DNA from: Petaurus breviceps papuanus
Lineage: Eukaryota > Chordata > Mammalia > Diprotodontia > Petauridae
Direction: 5' to 3'
DNA: 64,000 nt
Assembly (NCBI GenBank): GCA_028583685.1
Contig: JAMXIF010000073.1
Span: 7,111,631 to 7,175,630, forward strand
A program made the position numbers and the translations under genes. Position 1 is the first letter of the stretch; every line of letters begins with the position of its first letter. Positions 59,501 to 64,000 of this stretch are shown here, piece after piece. The notes below the pieces were generated by a model. The model saw only the letters and a list, made by a program, of their open reading frames with translations, did no database searches and was not told where the DNA came from.

Positions 59501-61491
59501 GGTTTCCCCAACTCATTCAGATCAATTAGTGAGTATCAAAGGTGTGCCAGGTATCATGTACAAGGGATGAAAATCTTCCCCCCCTTCTAATATTCAGTCT
59601 CTCCCTATCTACTGGTTTGTTCTCTACTCATTATAAACATTTCCAAGTCTCCCAGTCCTTTAAAAAACATACAAAAAAAGCATTCCTTCAAGCTACTGTT
59701 TTAAATTTTTCCCCTCTTTCTCATCTCAACTCCTAGGATGTCTATATCCTAGTGTCTGTACGCATTACCTACAGTTACTTCCCTCTCATGTATCAACATT
59801 TTGCTTCTGACTTCATCATGCAATTCAATCTGCTTTCTTCAGAGTTATTGATGTCTTATTATTTACAAATCTCTTGGTTCTTTGTCAATCCTAATCCTTG
59901 TTGAACTTTTACTAACATTTGTAATGGTTGACCAGACTTTCCTGGCTATTCTTTCTTCTTTGGGTTGTGTGACATTGCTTTCTTTGACTTCTTCTACTAG
60001 TGGTGTTGAGTGAAGTGGTCTGCCTTGGTCTTGACCTGGGCCTTGGGTTTTTGTGTTGACTTCTTTTTTCTTTCATTGGGATTGGACCTCCTTTTTCTTT
60101 GAGGATCAGAGTACTGAATTTTCAGGGTCCTCTGTGGTTTCAGAGGGATAGGAACCTTGAAACCTCTGGCTCTGGGATGTTTAGATCACCATACTATTGC
60201 CTGTTACTCCTAATATCCATGCTCTAGCTTTCTGACCATCTTGGGGCTTTTTTTGTTATCTCTTTTTTTGGAGAGAAATAACATAGTTTCAGTTATCTTC
60301 AGAGCATTTTGTTTGTGCTTATCCTGAGTACTGCAGTGTGAGATGAACAAATTGTCCCTTGTTATATTTGTGTTGCCTTTGGCTTTATGAGAAAAGCAAC
60401 TGTAGCAGTTCTTCCTCTTTCAGAAGAGAACCTGTGAACCTTCCATTTAATTGCAACCTCTTTATGTCTTCTGGTTTTATTTGTAGTTAGAATGTCATTG
60501 TGGATGATTCATTCCTCCAGGAAGGTATAAATTCATTGGTAATTGGACAAAGATCTCACGTTAAGAGTACCTTCTATTTCCTTTTCTGCCAGTCTGTCAC
60601 TGTTATTTCAGATGTGGAACAGGACCACACAGCACTTTTACATTTTTCTTTGTTTCATGGGGCCCTGTGACCAAAGAATTGATTACTTAGCCAGTTTGCT
60701 GGTAAAGTTTATTTCCATACCTCCTGTAGGTTGGTCTTGGGTAACAGGTTGAGTTTGTTGCTCTGACCACACTTCAAACCTTTCCACCTTGGTAGAACCT
60801 GTGAGAACTTGCATTGTATCAGTATGCCTTTTGGAACCCAGGATTTTACATTCTTGCTATGATGATGCATTGAAGGAGGATTTTATGGGAAGGGCCCATT
60901 GGACTGCTTATAGTAACTCATGGATATTGGTACTTCCCTTGGACTGGCCACCTCTTACTCCTCACTTTTCGGCATACCTTTATCTCTGTATATAAATAAT
61001 TTAAATGATGCTTTTATCTTGATCTTAGTAGGCAGTTAATATCTATTAAGACTTTAAGTTGAGTTTCATAAATATACCCAAGTTTTAAATGCTGAAGTAG
61101 TTTATATTTTAATAAAATCTTTTTTCTTCATTATTTTATCATAGGTCATTTAAATTTATTTTTCATGATTTGTACTTATTTTAGGACAGGTTTTGCTTTT
61201 TAATATAGAATTTAAAACATAAACTAATTAGAATTTATATTTTGACTCTGATTTATGTACATGTATAGCTACATTGTGAAAATAGTACATCTTTTTAACA
61301 GCATTCAGCTATGACAGCAACAATGAGGCGATTGGGTGAAGAACTCTTCAAAGGAGTAACTACAGGGACTCGTGATGCTTTTCCAGAACTTTTTATAGCA
61401 ACTAAGCCAAAGACAGCAGTTTTCTTTAAGAGCCCAAATTTATCTTTAAGATTTCTGTCAACTTTAATTGTACTCAAAACAGTAACTCAAG
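20161..61491 (+). CDS. CCDC138: CCDC138, exons 1-12 (gene continues beyond the window)
   Basis: CCDC138 is a coiled-coil protein reported at the centrosome and centriolar satellites. Joined exons: 20161-20253, 21771-21828, 23129-23258, 28324-28451, 39055-39242, 40605-40763, 43169-43288, 50558-50635, 50732-50839, 52763-52921, 53842-53958 and 61302-61491. All phases fit and give about 509 codons. Human CCDC138 is about 665 residues, so the C-terminal quarter lies to the right. The N terminus MEPKIVKPPGQD is nearly that of human. Exons 2-5 are diverged and disordered-looking. From HISQIYNELSLIHQKLQ through exon 9 is coiled coil. Exons 10-12 carry the well-conserved WISDHHLSK, QLQWMPFVN and RFLSTLIVLKTVTQ blocks. 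Exon 7 uses a GC donor. The location next to RANBP2 matches human. Exon borders are inferred from splice sites and recalled human protein. Confidence 0.95.
20561..21770 (+). other. CCDC138 intron 1
   Basis: GC-rich at its 5' end (continuation of the promoter island), then AT-rich. About 21240-21420 carries the tattt..gcatttatcaacc .. cctagcactgtgctattacg head of the same old interspersed repeat as at 63367. No exon seen. Confidence 0.55.
21771..21828 (+). CDS. CCDC138: CCDC138 exon 2
   Basis: A 58-nt exon encoding FVGLDNQVRCKSRRSLTYT plus one base. It aligns by length and the RRSLT/RRTLT motif with the human exon-2 peptide (YDFSNFYQSKYKRRTLT..). Acceptor tcttttag/tt, donor cag/gtagga. Identity is low, so the call rests on phase, splice sites and position. 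Confidence 0.82.
21829..23128 (+). other. CCDC138 intron 2
   Basis: AT-rich intron; I recognise no clear repeat family or other feature. Confidence 0.5.
23129..23258 (+). CDS. CCDC138: CCDC138 exon 3
   Basis: A 130-nt exon encoding DVLDNSSSDPVMSLPTDSAA, then a Ser/Thr-rich stretch ending CDLFKKNVN plus two bases. The human counterpart ends LGSLFKHVNVN, which fixes the alignment. Acceptor gatag/at, donor attg/gtatga. The segment is poorly conserved and probably disordered. Confidence 0.88.
23405..23775 (+). repeat. Old interspersed repeat fragment
   Basis: ggcatttattaagcacacaa, ctcaaggagtttgccttcta and ggagaaacaagtacataaag correspond to the head of the repeat at 63367. The end (cagtatttacatagtgatgg, aataaatgctgg) resembles L2/MIR-type 3' tails. 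Confidence 0.55.
24778..24930 (+). repeat. Marsupial SINE B, forward
   Basis: A second tRNA-derived SINE type: cggccaggtggtgcagcgag, agcactggccccagagtcgg, gatcgaatccgggctcagat, aataactggccgtgtaacct, ending in A-rich sequence. Flanked by 10-bp duplications aagagaattg (24768-24777 and 24931-24940). It differs from SINE A throughout, notably gatcgaatcc and the aaataactggccgtg block. Confidence 0.88.
25193..25352 (+). repeat. Marsupial SINE A, forward
   Basis: ggggcagttaggtggtgcag, gagcacctggtcctggactc, gggttcaaatctggcctcaa, cttgggcaagtcacctaacc, A-rich end. Flanked by the 12-bp duplication aaaagagtaaga (25174-25185 and 25353-25364). Confidence 0.92.
26099..26269 (-). repeat. Marsupial SINE A, reverse, inside the hAT MITE
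   Basis: Poly-T, then ttttggagggtaattagggt, tcctgactccagggctggtg and ccacctagccgtcccc. Flanked by aattatatctt (26088-26098 and 26270-26280). Confidence 0.9.
26281..27299 (-). mobile_element. 5'-truncated L1 LINE, reverse
   Basis: Antisense L1 3' end. The minus strand encodes the ORF2 C terminus: LIREMQIKTTLRYHISPARL, KCWRGCEQIGTLMHCWWSCE and IPLLGLYPKEIIEVGGRPIH, then a 3' UTR ending in poly-A (poly-T at 26281). Flanked by aattatatctt (26270-26280 and 27300-27310), the same site used by the adjacent SINE. Frames are interrupted; no intact ORF2. Confidence 0.93.
27600..27690. repeat. TA and CA simple repeats
   Basis: tatatatattatatatatac followed by acacacacacacatc; a compound TA/CA microsatellite in CCDC138 intron 3. 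Confidence 0.85.
28324..28451 (+). CDS. CCDC138: CCDC138 exon 4
   Basis: A 128-nt exon reading CLDDDLDYFCDLSPLEVEEE, then LVEDDHSINIAQTIEPFTKQ and TPP. Human has CLDDELDSFHDLKKQETEEELIEND at this point, so the acidic CLDDxLD block is conserved. Acceptor tttaaag/tc, donor cag/gtaaat; phases agree with exons 3 and 5. Confidence 0.93.
28840..28970 (+). repeat. MIR-like SINE fragment
   Basis: tccctgtgtgaccttgggaa, taacctttttggattttagt and gatgacctttgaaatccctt form the 3' two thirds of a forward MIR-like SINE. A weaker reverse MIR-like piece follows at about 29270-29440 (tgtccagggttacacagtgg). Confidence 0.65.
29470..29762 (-). mobile_element. L1 ORF2 fragment, reverse, ending at the gap
   Basis: The minus strand reads KVDQWNIPDEEKPETINSSN and KNSLFDKNKQKNCNIVWQKM, corresponding to the DQWN...IFDK..W.KDSLF region late in L1 ORF2. 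It abuts the N gap, so its 5' extent is unknown. Confidence 0.75.
29763..30751. other. Assembly gap (989 N)
   Basis: Unresolved bases between two reverse-strand L1 fragments in CCDC138 intron 4. Any reading frame drawn through it is an artefact. Confidence 0.99.
30752..31313 (-). mobile_element. L1 3' end of ORF2, reverse
   Basis: The minus strand encodes MHCWWSCELIQPFWRAIWNY, then LLLGLYTKEIREVGGRPVCT, FGVAKNWKLKGCPSIGE and MWYMNVTEYYCAIRNKEQMD, the L1 ORF2 C terminus. It is interrupted by stops or shifts and cut by the gap on its 3' side. Confidence 0.92.
31408..31575 (-). repeat. Marsupial SINE A, reverse
   Basis: A ttttg-rich start, ggagggcaattggggttaag, cctcctgactccggggccag, ending ccatctagccacccc. 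Confidence 0.9.
31669..31835 (-). repeat. Marsupial SINE A, reverse
   Basis: Poly-T, ggagggcagaaggcaaggca, acttgcccaaggtcacacag, ending ccacctagctacccc. Flanked by ataactat (31661-31668 and 31836-31843). Confidence 0.9.
31885..32165 (-). repeat. MIR-like SINE, near full length, reverse
   Basis: tactatgtgccaggtactat, ctcatttgttcctcaccaac, tcattttacggttgagaaaa, ctgtcatacagctattaagt and ttgtaccgccaagctgtg follow MIR in reverse. A second, weaker one lies at about 32285-32445. Confidence 0.8.
32440..32770 (-). mobile_element. Old L1 3' fragment, reverse
   Basis: tttccagttttttgttacta, gatgctataaatattttgtt and ttgcatttctcatgtgcag resemble the antisense L1 ORF2 3' end seen at 26880-27190, but are much more diverged. 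Confidence 0.55.
32810..33367 (+). mobile_element. L2 LINE 3' end, sense
   Basis: aaagtgatcttcctcaagca, aggtctgaccatggcactca, ctctccaggatcaaatgtaa, caggtcccacctaaaatcat, ctacaagaagtcttctcttg and ggtacttgataaatgtttat are in L2 3'-end order, ending in the typical tail. Confidence 0.88.
33404..33560. mobile_element. hAT MITE fragment
   Basis: ttggtgtcagattcaaacag, tttggaaaaccacaaactaa and gcatttcccaattacatttt match the MITE at 25953. The right end is degraded. Confidence 0.65.
33561..35930 (-). mobile_element. L1 LINE, reverse, with ORF1 and partial ORF2
   Basis: On the minus strand, 5' to 3': a 5' UTR-like start (about 35930), ORF1 with the RNA-binding-domain block NLRIIGLPENHDEKMSLDNI and RIHPLPPERDPKLKSLQN (about 35322-35041), a pyrimidine-rich (+ strand) inter-ORF stretch with a GT run, then the ORF2 start (NVNGMNSPMKRR-like, about 34160-34070) and reverse-transcriptase pieces to 33561. 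The endonuclease domain seems largely missing. All frames are broken. Confidence 0.75.
34727..34767. repeat. (GT)n microsatellite
   Basis: About 20 GT units inside the L1 inter-ORF region. Confidence 0.95.
36160..38400. other. Intron 4 sequence with a probable ancient L1/HAL1 ORF1
   Basis: About 37130-37960 follows the antisense ORF1 pattern of younger copies (actatgttccttagtaatta, gagatttctcttgattggtg, tgttatttcttgaaaatggt) but is heavily diverged. TA runs at 36675-36720 and a CA run at about 36975 are simple repeats. The rest is unassigned. Confidence 0.4.
38424..38617 (-). repeat. Marsupial SINE A, reverse, with internal GT expansion
   Basis: Reverse SINE A with ggagggtatttggggttaag and ccacctagctgcccc. 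A GT run at 38485-38538 replaces the usual short tttttgtgtgttaag segment. Flanked by a perfect 13-bp duplication tcttcttatctta (38411-38423 and 38618-38630). Confidence 0.93.
39055..39242 (+). CDS. CCDC138: CCDC138 exon 5: start of coiled coil
   Basis: A 188-nt exon whose first half (DITLLSNSVLSSEYFYDGY..) is diverged. Its second half, LPPHISQIYNELSLIHQKLQ, matches the human LPHQISQIYDELFQIHLKLQ and begins the coiled coil. Acceptor tttttag/at, donor cag/gtgaga, phase 0 out. Confidence 0.94.
39500..39690. repeat. MIR-like fragments
   Basis: Reverse piece (ccagggtcatacaggcagct, cttgaactcaggtttttctg) followed by another (agttttt-catctgtaaaatcgg). Both in CCDC138 intron 5. Confidence 0.5.
40605..40763 (+). 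CDS. CCDC138: CCDC138 exon 6: coiled coil
   Basis: A 159-nt exon of 53 codons reading QETAGQQEFAAQLHKREHFL, then SQKEELLIQHEVALTKIKSV and EEEIHTKFQIMKE. The heptad-rich, charged pattern and KRExFL, HExALxKIKxVEEE motifs match human. Acceptor tacag/ca, donor gag/gtaact. Confidence 0.95.
41015..41186 (-). repeat. Marsupial SINE A, reverse
   Basis: T-rich and G-rich start, caattggggttaagcaactt, ccttctgactccagggctgg, ccacctagctgccc. Flanks share ttctgct, a probable short duplication. Confidence 0.9.
41610..41820 (+). repeat. MIR-like SINE, near full length, forward
   Basis: ggcagtgtggcacagtcaaa, atggagtcagaagacctggg, ctttgggcaagtcacttaac, ggtttcctcatttgtaaaat and ctttagctccaaatctttga in canonical order. 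Confidence 0.85.
42171..42330 (-). repeat. Marsupial SINE B, reverse
   Basis: Poly-T, aaagcaatcggggttaagta, cagttatttctgggtgtggt, catcccgacactggagcagg, tacctggccacccc. Same type as 24778. Confidence 0.9.
43169..43288 (+). CDS. CCDC138: CCDC138 exon 7: coiled coil, GC splice donor
   Basis: A 120-nt exon of 40 codons: HHIEEIKRLTEALKEKTKEN then KRLKSSFDTLKELNDTLKKQ. It equals the human segment in length and ends at the same KKQ. The donor is cag/gcaaga, a GC-AG intron; no GT donor nearby preserves the KKQ-LND junction with exon 8. The remaining donor positions are near consensus, as is usual for functional GC donors. Confidence 0.93.
43523..43688 (+). repeat. Marsupial SINE A, forward
   Basis: ggggcagctaggtggcacag, agcactggcccaggagtcag, gcctcagacgcttgacgctt, cctgggcaagtcacttgccc and an A-rich tail. 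Close to the apparent consensus. It sits about 235 bp after CCDC138 exon 7. Confidence 0.92.
44162..44336 (-). repeat. Marsupial SINE A, reverse
   Basis: T/G-rich start, ggggttaagtgacttgccca, aggtcctcctgactctacgg, ending ccacctaatcgctc. Flanked by cagtacttgtg (44151-44161 and 44337-44347). Confidence 0.92.
44348..45175. other. GC-richer unassigned block in intron 7
   Basis: About 0.8 kb, clearly richer in G+C than its surroundings. It was split by the HAL1 insertion and continues after 47684. Several short overlapping open frames exist on both strands, but none resembles a protein I know and none is conserved by any evidence visible here. Confidence 0.5.
46612..46773 (+). repeat. Marsupial SINE A, forward, inside HAL1
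   Basis: ggcggctaggtggtgcagtg, gagcaccagccctgcagtta, gagttcaaatctggcctcag, A-rich end. Flanks ataatattcct (46601-46611) and aatatattcct (46774-46784) are its target duplication. Confidence 0.92.
46951..47107 (-). repeat. Marsupial SINE A, reverse, inside HAL1
   Basis: ggagagcagttggtgttaag, tactcctgactccaggtctg, ccacctagctgctcc. Flanked by tagtccaata(a)attttt on both sides (46934-46950 and 47108-47123). Confidence 0.92.
48117..48423 (-). repeat. Head-to-tail dimer of SINE B, reverse
   Basis: Two reverse SINE B units abut: 48117-48279 (poly-T, aagcaatcagggttaagtaa to gccgcccct) and 48280-48423 (aagcaattggggttaagtaa to ctgaccgcccc). No poly-T separates them and only the outer ends carry a shared ctcttga (48110-48116 and 48424-48430). 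Confidence 0.88.
48885..49309 (+). mobile_element. L2 LINE, 5' part of a split copy, sense
   Basis: gcatcactatcctcccagtt, caacctagatgtcatcttag, cctgctggttggtctgcctg, atctcctgccccgcctcccc are L2 RT/3' region sequence in order. Interrupted by L1 at 49310. Confidence 0.88.
49310..50177 (-). mobile_element. 5'-truncated L1 inserted in L2, reverse
   Basis: Antisense L1 3' end; the minus strand encodes IPFDSAIPLLGLQSKEIIKT and FIAAFFVVAKNWKSRGWPSI. Poly-T near 49310. Flanked by a 14-bp duplication, ccatgctctttctt (49296-49309) and ccatgctgtttctt (50178-50191). No intact frame. Confidence 0.93.
50178..50510 (+). mobile_element. L2 LINE, 3' part of the split copy, sense
   Basis: ggggcattttcactgacctt, cttccttcaagtactaagta, aaatcccaccttctgcaggt, ttgtaagctccttgagagca and cttaataaatgtttattaat: the L2 3' end. 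It finishes about 50 bp before CCDC138 exon 8. Confidence 0.88.
50558..50635 (+). CDS. CCDC138: CCDC138 exon 8: coiled coil
   Basis: A 78-nt exon of 26 codons, LNDVSEQNKKMEVQAKRVQG followed by RLDNLQ, matching human LNEASEENRKIDIQAKRVQA and RLDNLQ. Acceptor cttttag/tt, donor cag/gtaagt. Exon 9 follows after only 96 bases. Confidence 0.95.
50732..50839 (+). CDS. CCDC138: CCDC138 exon 9: end of coiled coil
   Basis: A 108-nt exon of 36 codons: RKCDFVTVRKCKAISSSLHE then MKTTKQEEISTSRINK. Human has RKYEFMTIQRLKGSSHAVHE and MKSLKQE. Acceptor ttacag/ag, donor aag/gtacaa. The 96-nt intron before it is unusually short for this gene. Confidence 0.94.
51340..51550 (-). repeat. MIR-like SINE, reverse
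   Basis: ttcatatgattttcacaata, tttcattttacagacaaggt, ggatttgaacccagatgtct and atgatttccactgttatact in MIR reverse order. A TA-rich run precedes it at about 51130-51215. Confidence 0.75.
52341..52498 (-). repeat. Marsupial SINE A, reverse
   Basis: ttttggagggcagttggggt, tcctcttgactccagggctg, ccacctagccgcccc. Flanks taaataattttt (52329-52340) and taaacaattctt (52499-52510) form the target duplication. It ends about 265 bp before CCDC138 exon 10. Confidence 0.92.
52763..52921 (+). CDS. CCDC138: CCDC138 exon 10
   Basis: A 159-nt exon of 53 codons. VNGRVYEILIILMEWISDHH, LSKLKPEAREGDDQ and IQEKCVK correspond to human NGQVYELLTVFMDWISDHHL and IQEKCVK. The middle is variable. Acceptor cttatag/gt, donor aag/gtattt. 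Confidence 0.95.
52922..53841 (+). other. CCDC138 intron 10
   Basis: AT-rich intron; no repeat or other feature recognised. Confidence 0.5.
53842..53958 (+). CDS. CCDC138: CCDC138 exon 11
   Basis: A 117-nt exon of 39 codons: LLPVIAEQLQWMPFVNLKLH then LPVIKFIYWSIRQLDYGTQ. Human has LLPLMTEQLQWMPFVNIKLH and FIYWSLRQLD. Acceptor cccccag/ct, donor cag/gtaatt. The following intron is 7.3 kb and holds a HAL1, a retrocopy and an L2. Confidence 0.95.
54457..54628 (-). repeat. Marsupial SINE A, reverse, inside HAL1
   Basis: T-rich start, gagggcaattggggctaagg, cctcctgattccagggccag, ccaccaagctgcccct. Flanked by a perfect 12-bp duplication ccacaagatttt (54445-54456 and 54629-54640). Confidence 0.93.
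55411..57743 (+). pseudogene. POLR1D: Processed retrocopy of the short POLR1D transcript
   Basis: An intronless copy in sense orientation. A start at 55518 gives MEEDEELERKAIEELLKEVK, close to the N terminus I recall for the 122-residue POLR1D product (MEEDQELERKAIEELLKEAK); the first ten residues are shared with the Pol I/III subunit RPAC2. The C-terminal half (55728-55988) reads KCPLAGPNKRFLLNTVKITL, PSQKEQDQEQKE, THPYKHNFQSRRR and KYEKQSNK. Between them lie a frame change and an extra 110-nt segment (55618-55727) holding an in-frame stop, so the protein is broken. A ~1.7-kb 3' UTR follows with AATAAA at 57708-57713 and 16 A at 57728-57743. The target duplication is gaatgcttgaaagt (55397-55410) and gagtgcttcaaagt (57744-57757). 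It sits within a HAL1. Confidence 0.88.
59240..60005 (+). mobile_element. L2 LINE fragment, sense
   Basis: tgaagactttgcctcatgtt, tgccatgaattctctcttct, aacatttccaagtctcccag, tcagagttattgatgtctta and cttctttgggttgtgtgaca follow the L2 ORF2 region upstream of the RT core. Strongly decayed; the match stops near 60005. Confidence 0.7.
60006..60960. other. Unidentified segment, possibly an old retrocopy
   Basis: The L2 match ends and about 950 bp of different texture follow. The minus strand shows coding-like blocks broken by stops, for example IKPEDIKRLQLNGRFTGSLL with KEEELLQLLF (about 60440-60380), and a Lys/Arg/Gln-rich part near 60050-60160. The + strand has a 68-codon frame (60789-60995). 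I do not recognise any of it and cannot tell which strand, if either, was coding. Confidence 0.35.
61302..61491 (+). CDS. CCDC138: CCDC138 exon 12 (last exon in window)
   Basis: A 190-nt exon encoding HSAMTATMRRLGEELFKGVT, then FIATKPKTAVFFKSPNLSLR and FLSTLIVLKTVTQ plus one base. Human reads TSTLRRLGEDIFKGVVTKG and KTAAFFKSSNLPLRFLSTLI. Acceptor taacag/ca, donor aag/gtaagc. The next human residues (ADYLAQAF) would start with the missing two bases, so the gene continues right. Confidence 0.95.
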
Positions 61492-63366
61492 GTAAGCTCT
61501 CAAAATCTATTTGTAGCTTTACTTTTGGTAAATACCTGGGAAAGCTATTATTCAACAGATTCTACTGTCTGCACGGGTTTTACAGTTGTAAAACATAAGG
61601 TTCAAATTTGGATTCTATTAAAATTGTTTCAGTTATTTTTCTGATGCTATTGTGGCATCTTTTGATATGTCATGAGTATTTATCATAAGTGGACACTGAT
61701 TGACAGTGTGAATTAAAATGTAGTTGAGTGCCCTGGCTATTGGAGATTCTCATAGTTAGTTCAAAGACAGAATTTATTTTGGAGTAAATCTCTTTGTCCA
61801 CTTGGTGGATGAGGTACAGGCAATCTTTTAGAAAACCTGAGGCTAGTAACCAGGACTGGCTAGTTATATGGTCCTTACCAAATCTTAAGTTCTCTCGGGC
61901 ACATTCTTTACTTTCTCTACTTGATTTAAATTGTTTTCCTGTTTCTCCTTTTAATTTGCCTTTAACACTCTAGACGTTGTGGTAGGAGGGGGAGAAAAAA
62001 TTGATACGCCACTATCTGAGCTTTGACATTATTGTAAATGGTGTCATTCTTGGCTGGGACCCTAATCCTTCTACTCCTAGATATGTTTTTTTCTGTTCCC
62101 TGCCCATGAACCTCACATTGCTGTCCAACAGGAGAAGGGAATAGTAAAGCGTCATAAACATGACTATAGTTTTATATTCCTCTAGTCTTCATCCATTACT
62201 CATTCTAACTCTTACCACATCCTTGCTTTTATTGGAGAAAAGTAGAGGCAGATGAGGAATGCACTTTTGCAGGTATTTTTCATTTCGAGGCTGCTCTACA
62301 ACAAACATTTATCACTATTTATTGTGTAGGATTGCATTGCAAATTCCAGGGTTTGAAGGCATATCTGCATACCAATTGCTGTTACCAGCTTTTTCCCCTA
62401 CTCCAAATCCAAGCGCATCTGATTAAAGATTTGTAGGGGCTGACAAGAGATAGGGGGCTTATACTCTCAGCCAGAAGAGCCCCGGATTAAGAAACGGGGT
62501 TCTAATCTAGTTCTGCCATTGCCTGTGACTGTAGGCAAATCATGTAGCTTCAATTTCTTTATTTCCTCTCCCAGGTTCTTTCCAGTTCTTTTGAATAAGA
62601 AATTTTTGTGCTGCTTTTTAGAAAGTTTCAGTGTTAGAAAAATTAAGATTACAAAGCAGTTATTACCAAAAGGATACTATATGCCTTATTGGAAAATTGA
62701 TCATACCCTGAAGTATACAACTTATTTTAAATCTTATCAGAAAACTGGATGTTAATGAGAAATTATCATTCTTGTCAACTTAAATACAGTAGGTGGCGCT
62801 GTGATTAAACTTTTGCTCCTACATAGAGATTAGTTCATGATTTAAGTCTACTTCAGATGATTTTATTTTTTTGCAAAGTTAAAATGAAAAAAATAGAGGA
62901 TTCTGTTACTTAACAAAACTATGTTTGATTGCAAATAATTAAGGACTACTCCAGTATTATAGGGAGATAGTTCTCTGTTCCTTGACCCAGATTCTATAGG
63001 AGATAATTTATTAATTAAATTAGTGACTGTTAGGTTAAAGTCTTTATTTCTGAAGATTTTTTCATGTTATTTTATTTTCGTATTAATGCTTCATGCTTTG
63101 TAATGATTGACAGTTCTAGTTCGTAATCGTCAGATTTCTGTTCAAGTGTTCTAAAATGCAACCACTATGACAAATAATTTAGGATAAATTGCAATATGGT
63201 GAATTCTGTATTGTGCAGTAGAGATATTTCACTTGCAAAAAAATAACTGTTGCCATTATTTGGACAGCAGCTGTTTACTAGCCATTTCTATAGAAGGAGA
63301 ATTTTAGGAAGTTTGTGCTTTGTGATAGTCATAAACTTTCCTAAGATATATTGTGAAAGGTTTTGT
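61492..63366 (+). other. CCDC138 intron 12 (start)
   Basis: AT-rich intron sequence; no exon, RNA gene or recognisable repeat seen. Confidence 0.5.
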
Positions 63367-64000
63367 TTAATCAGCAAGTAATTATTAAGCACCTACTATT
63401 ATATGCCAGGCACTGTGCTAAGTTCTGGGGACAGGAAGACAAAAATGAAATACTTCCTACCTTCAAGGAATTTGCATTCTAATGCAAGAGGACACACCAT
63501 CTACATTTATTATTGTATGTATAAGTTTATACTTAATACATACAAAATGATTACAAGGTGGTACGTACACTAATATCTAGGAGAATCAGGCAAGGCTTCA
63601 TGTAGAAGGCAGCATTTAAATTGAGTTTTGAAGAAAACAATGGAGTTTAAGAGGTTGGGGTAAGGAACAAAGGACAGCCAATAATACAAAGGCATGAACA
63701 TAGGAGATGGAGTGGAAAGTGTGTGGGGATCGGCAAGATGGCTGAAGTGCAGAGCGTATGGAGGAGTAATGTGTAAGAAGACAGAAAAGGTAAGAATGGT
63801 TGTGCAGAGATTAAAATGCCTACGTGAGGACCTTCTGTCAGATCCTTGAGTTACTAAGGGGCCATTGGAGTTTGTTAAATGTTAGTGACGTGATCAGACA
63901 GTGCTTTAGGTAAATCACTGTGGTTGCTCTGTGGAGTAGGCAGAAGCCTGAGGCAGAGGGAACAAATAGGAAGCTTTTGTGGTAGTCATGATGAGGGACA
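63367..64000 (+). repeat. Old interspersed repeat, running off the window
   Basis: Starts ttaatcagcaagtaattatt, aagcacctactattatatgc, caggcactgtgctaagttct, then ttcaaggaatttgcattcta, aggcaaggcttcatgtagaa, ggccattggagtttgttaaa and aggtaaatcactgtggttgc. Same family as at 18118, 21240, 23405 and 25030. Confidence 0.7.

Noticed and set aside
1-64000. Endogenous retroviruses or other virus-like elements
   Set aside because: I saw no paired long terminal repeats and no gag, pol or env motifs. All reverse-transcriptase-related pieces read as L1 or L2.
1-64000. CRISPR arrays, operons, tRNA or rRNA genes
   Set aside because: The tRNA-like box A/B pieces all belong to SINEs with A-rich tails and target duplications. 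Nothing prokaryotic is present.

Overview
The window is mammalian nuclear DNA, almost certainly from a marsupial. Small exons with GT-AG splice sites sit in long introns. The introns are full of marsupial-type tRNA-derived SINEs, MIR-like SINEs, L2 and L1 LINEs, L1-derived half-L1 (HAL1) elements and small hAT and mariner MITEs. I cannot name the species. There are two assembly gaps (3318-3327 and 29763-30751).

Two host genes lie head to tail on the + strand. From 3895 to 14352 are the last nine coding exons of RANBP2 (Nup358), a nuclear-pore protein. They encode the SUMO E3 repeats IR1-M-IR2, an FG-containing linker, the fourth Ran-binding domain and the C-terminal cyclophilin domain, then a short 3' UTR. 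If the gene keeps the 29-exon plan I recall for human, these are exons 21-29. A repeat-bearing spacer of about 5.6 kb follows. A CpG-rich promoter at about 19.85-20.56 kb then starts CCDC138, a centrosome and centriolar-satellite coiled-coil protein. Twelve CCDC138 exons (20161-61491, about 509 codons) are present, and the rest runs off the right edge. RANBP2-CCDC138 is the neighbour order I recall from human chromosome 2.

The CCDC138 introns hold layered insertions. Intron 4 (28452-39054) holds several antisense L1 pieces around the large gap. Intron 3 carries a four-layer nest: an old repeat, a hAT MITE inside it, a SINE inside that, and an L1 at the same target site. Intron 7 has a complete-looking HAL1 with target-site duplications (45189-47671), a SINE dimer, and an L2 split by an L1. 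Intron 11 has a second HAL1 into which a 2.3-kb processed retrocopy of the short POLR1D transcript has inserted, with its poly(A) tail and target-site duplication still visible.

I found no bacterial-type system, CRISPR array, tRNA or rRNA gene, and no recognisable endogenous retrovirus. The less routine signals are a His at the CypA-Gln63 position in RANBP2's cyclophilin, a GC-AG intron in CCDC138, the POLR1D retrocopy with an extra 110-nt segment, the HAL1 pair, the nested insertions, and an unidentified ~950-bp segment at about 60.0-60.96 kb.
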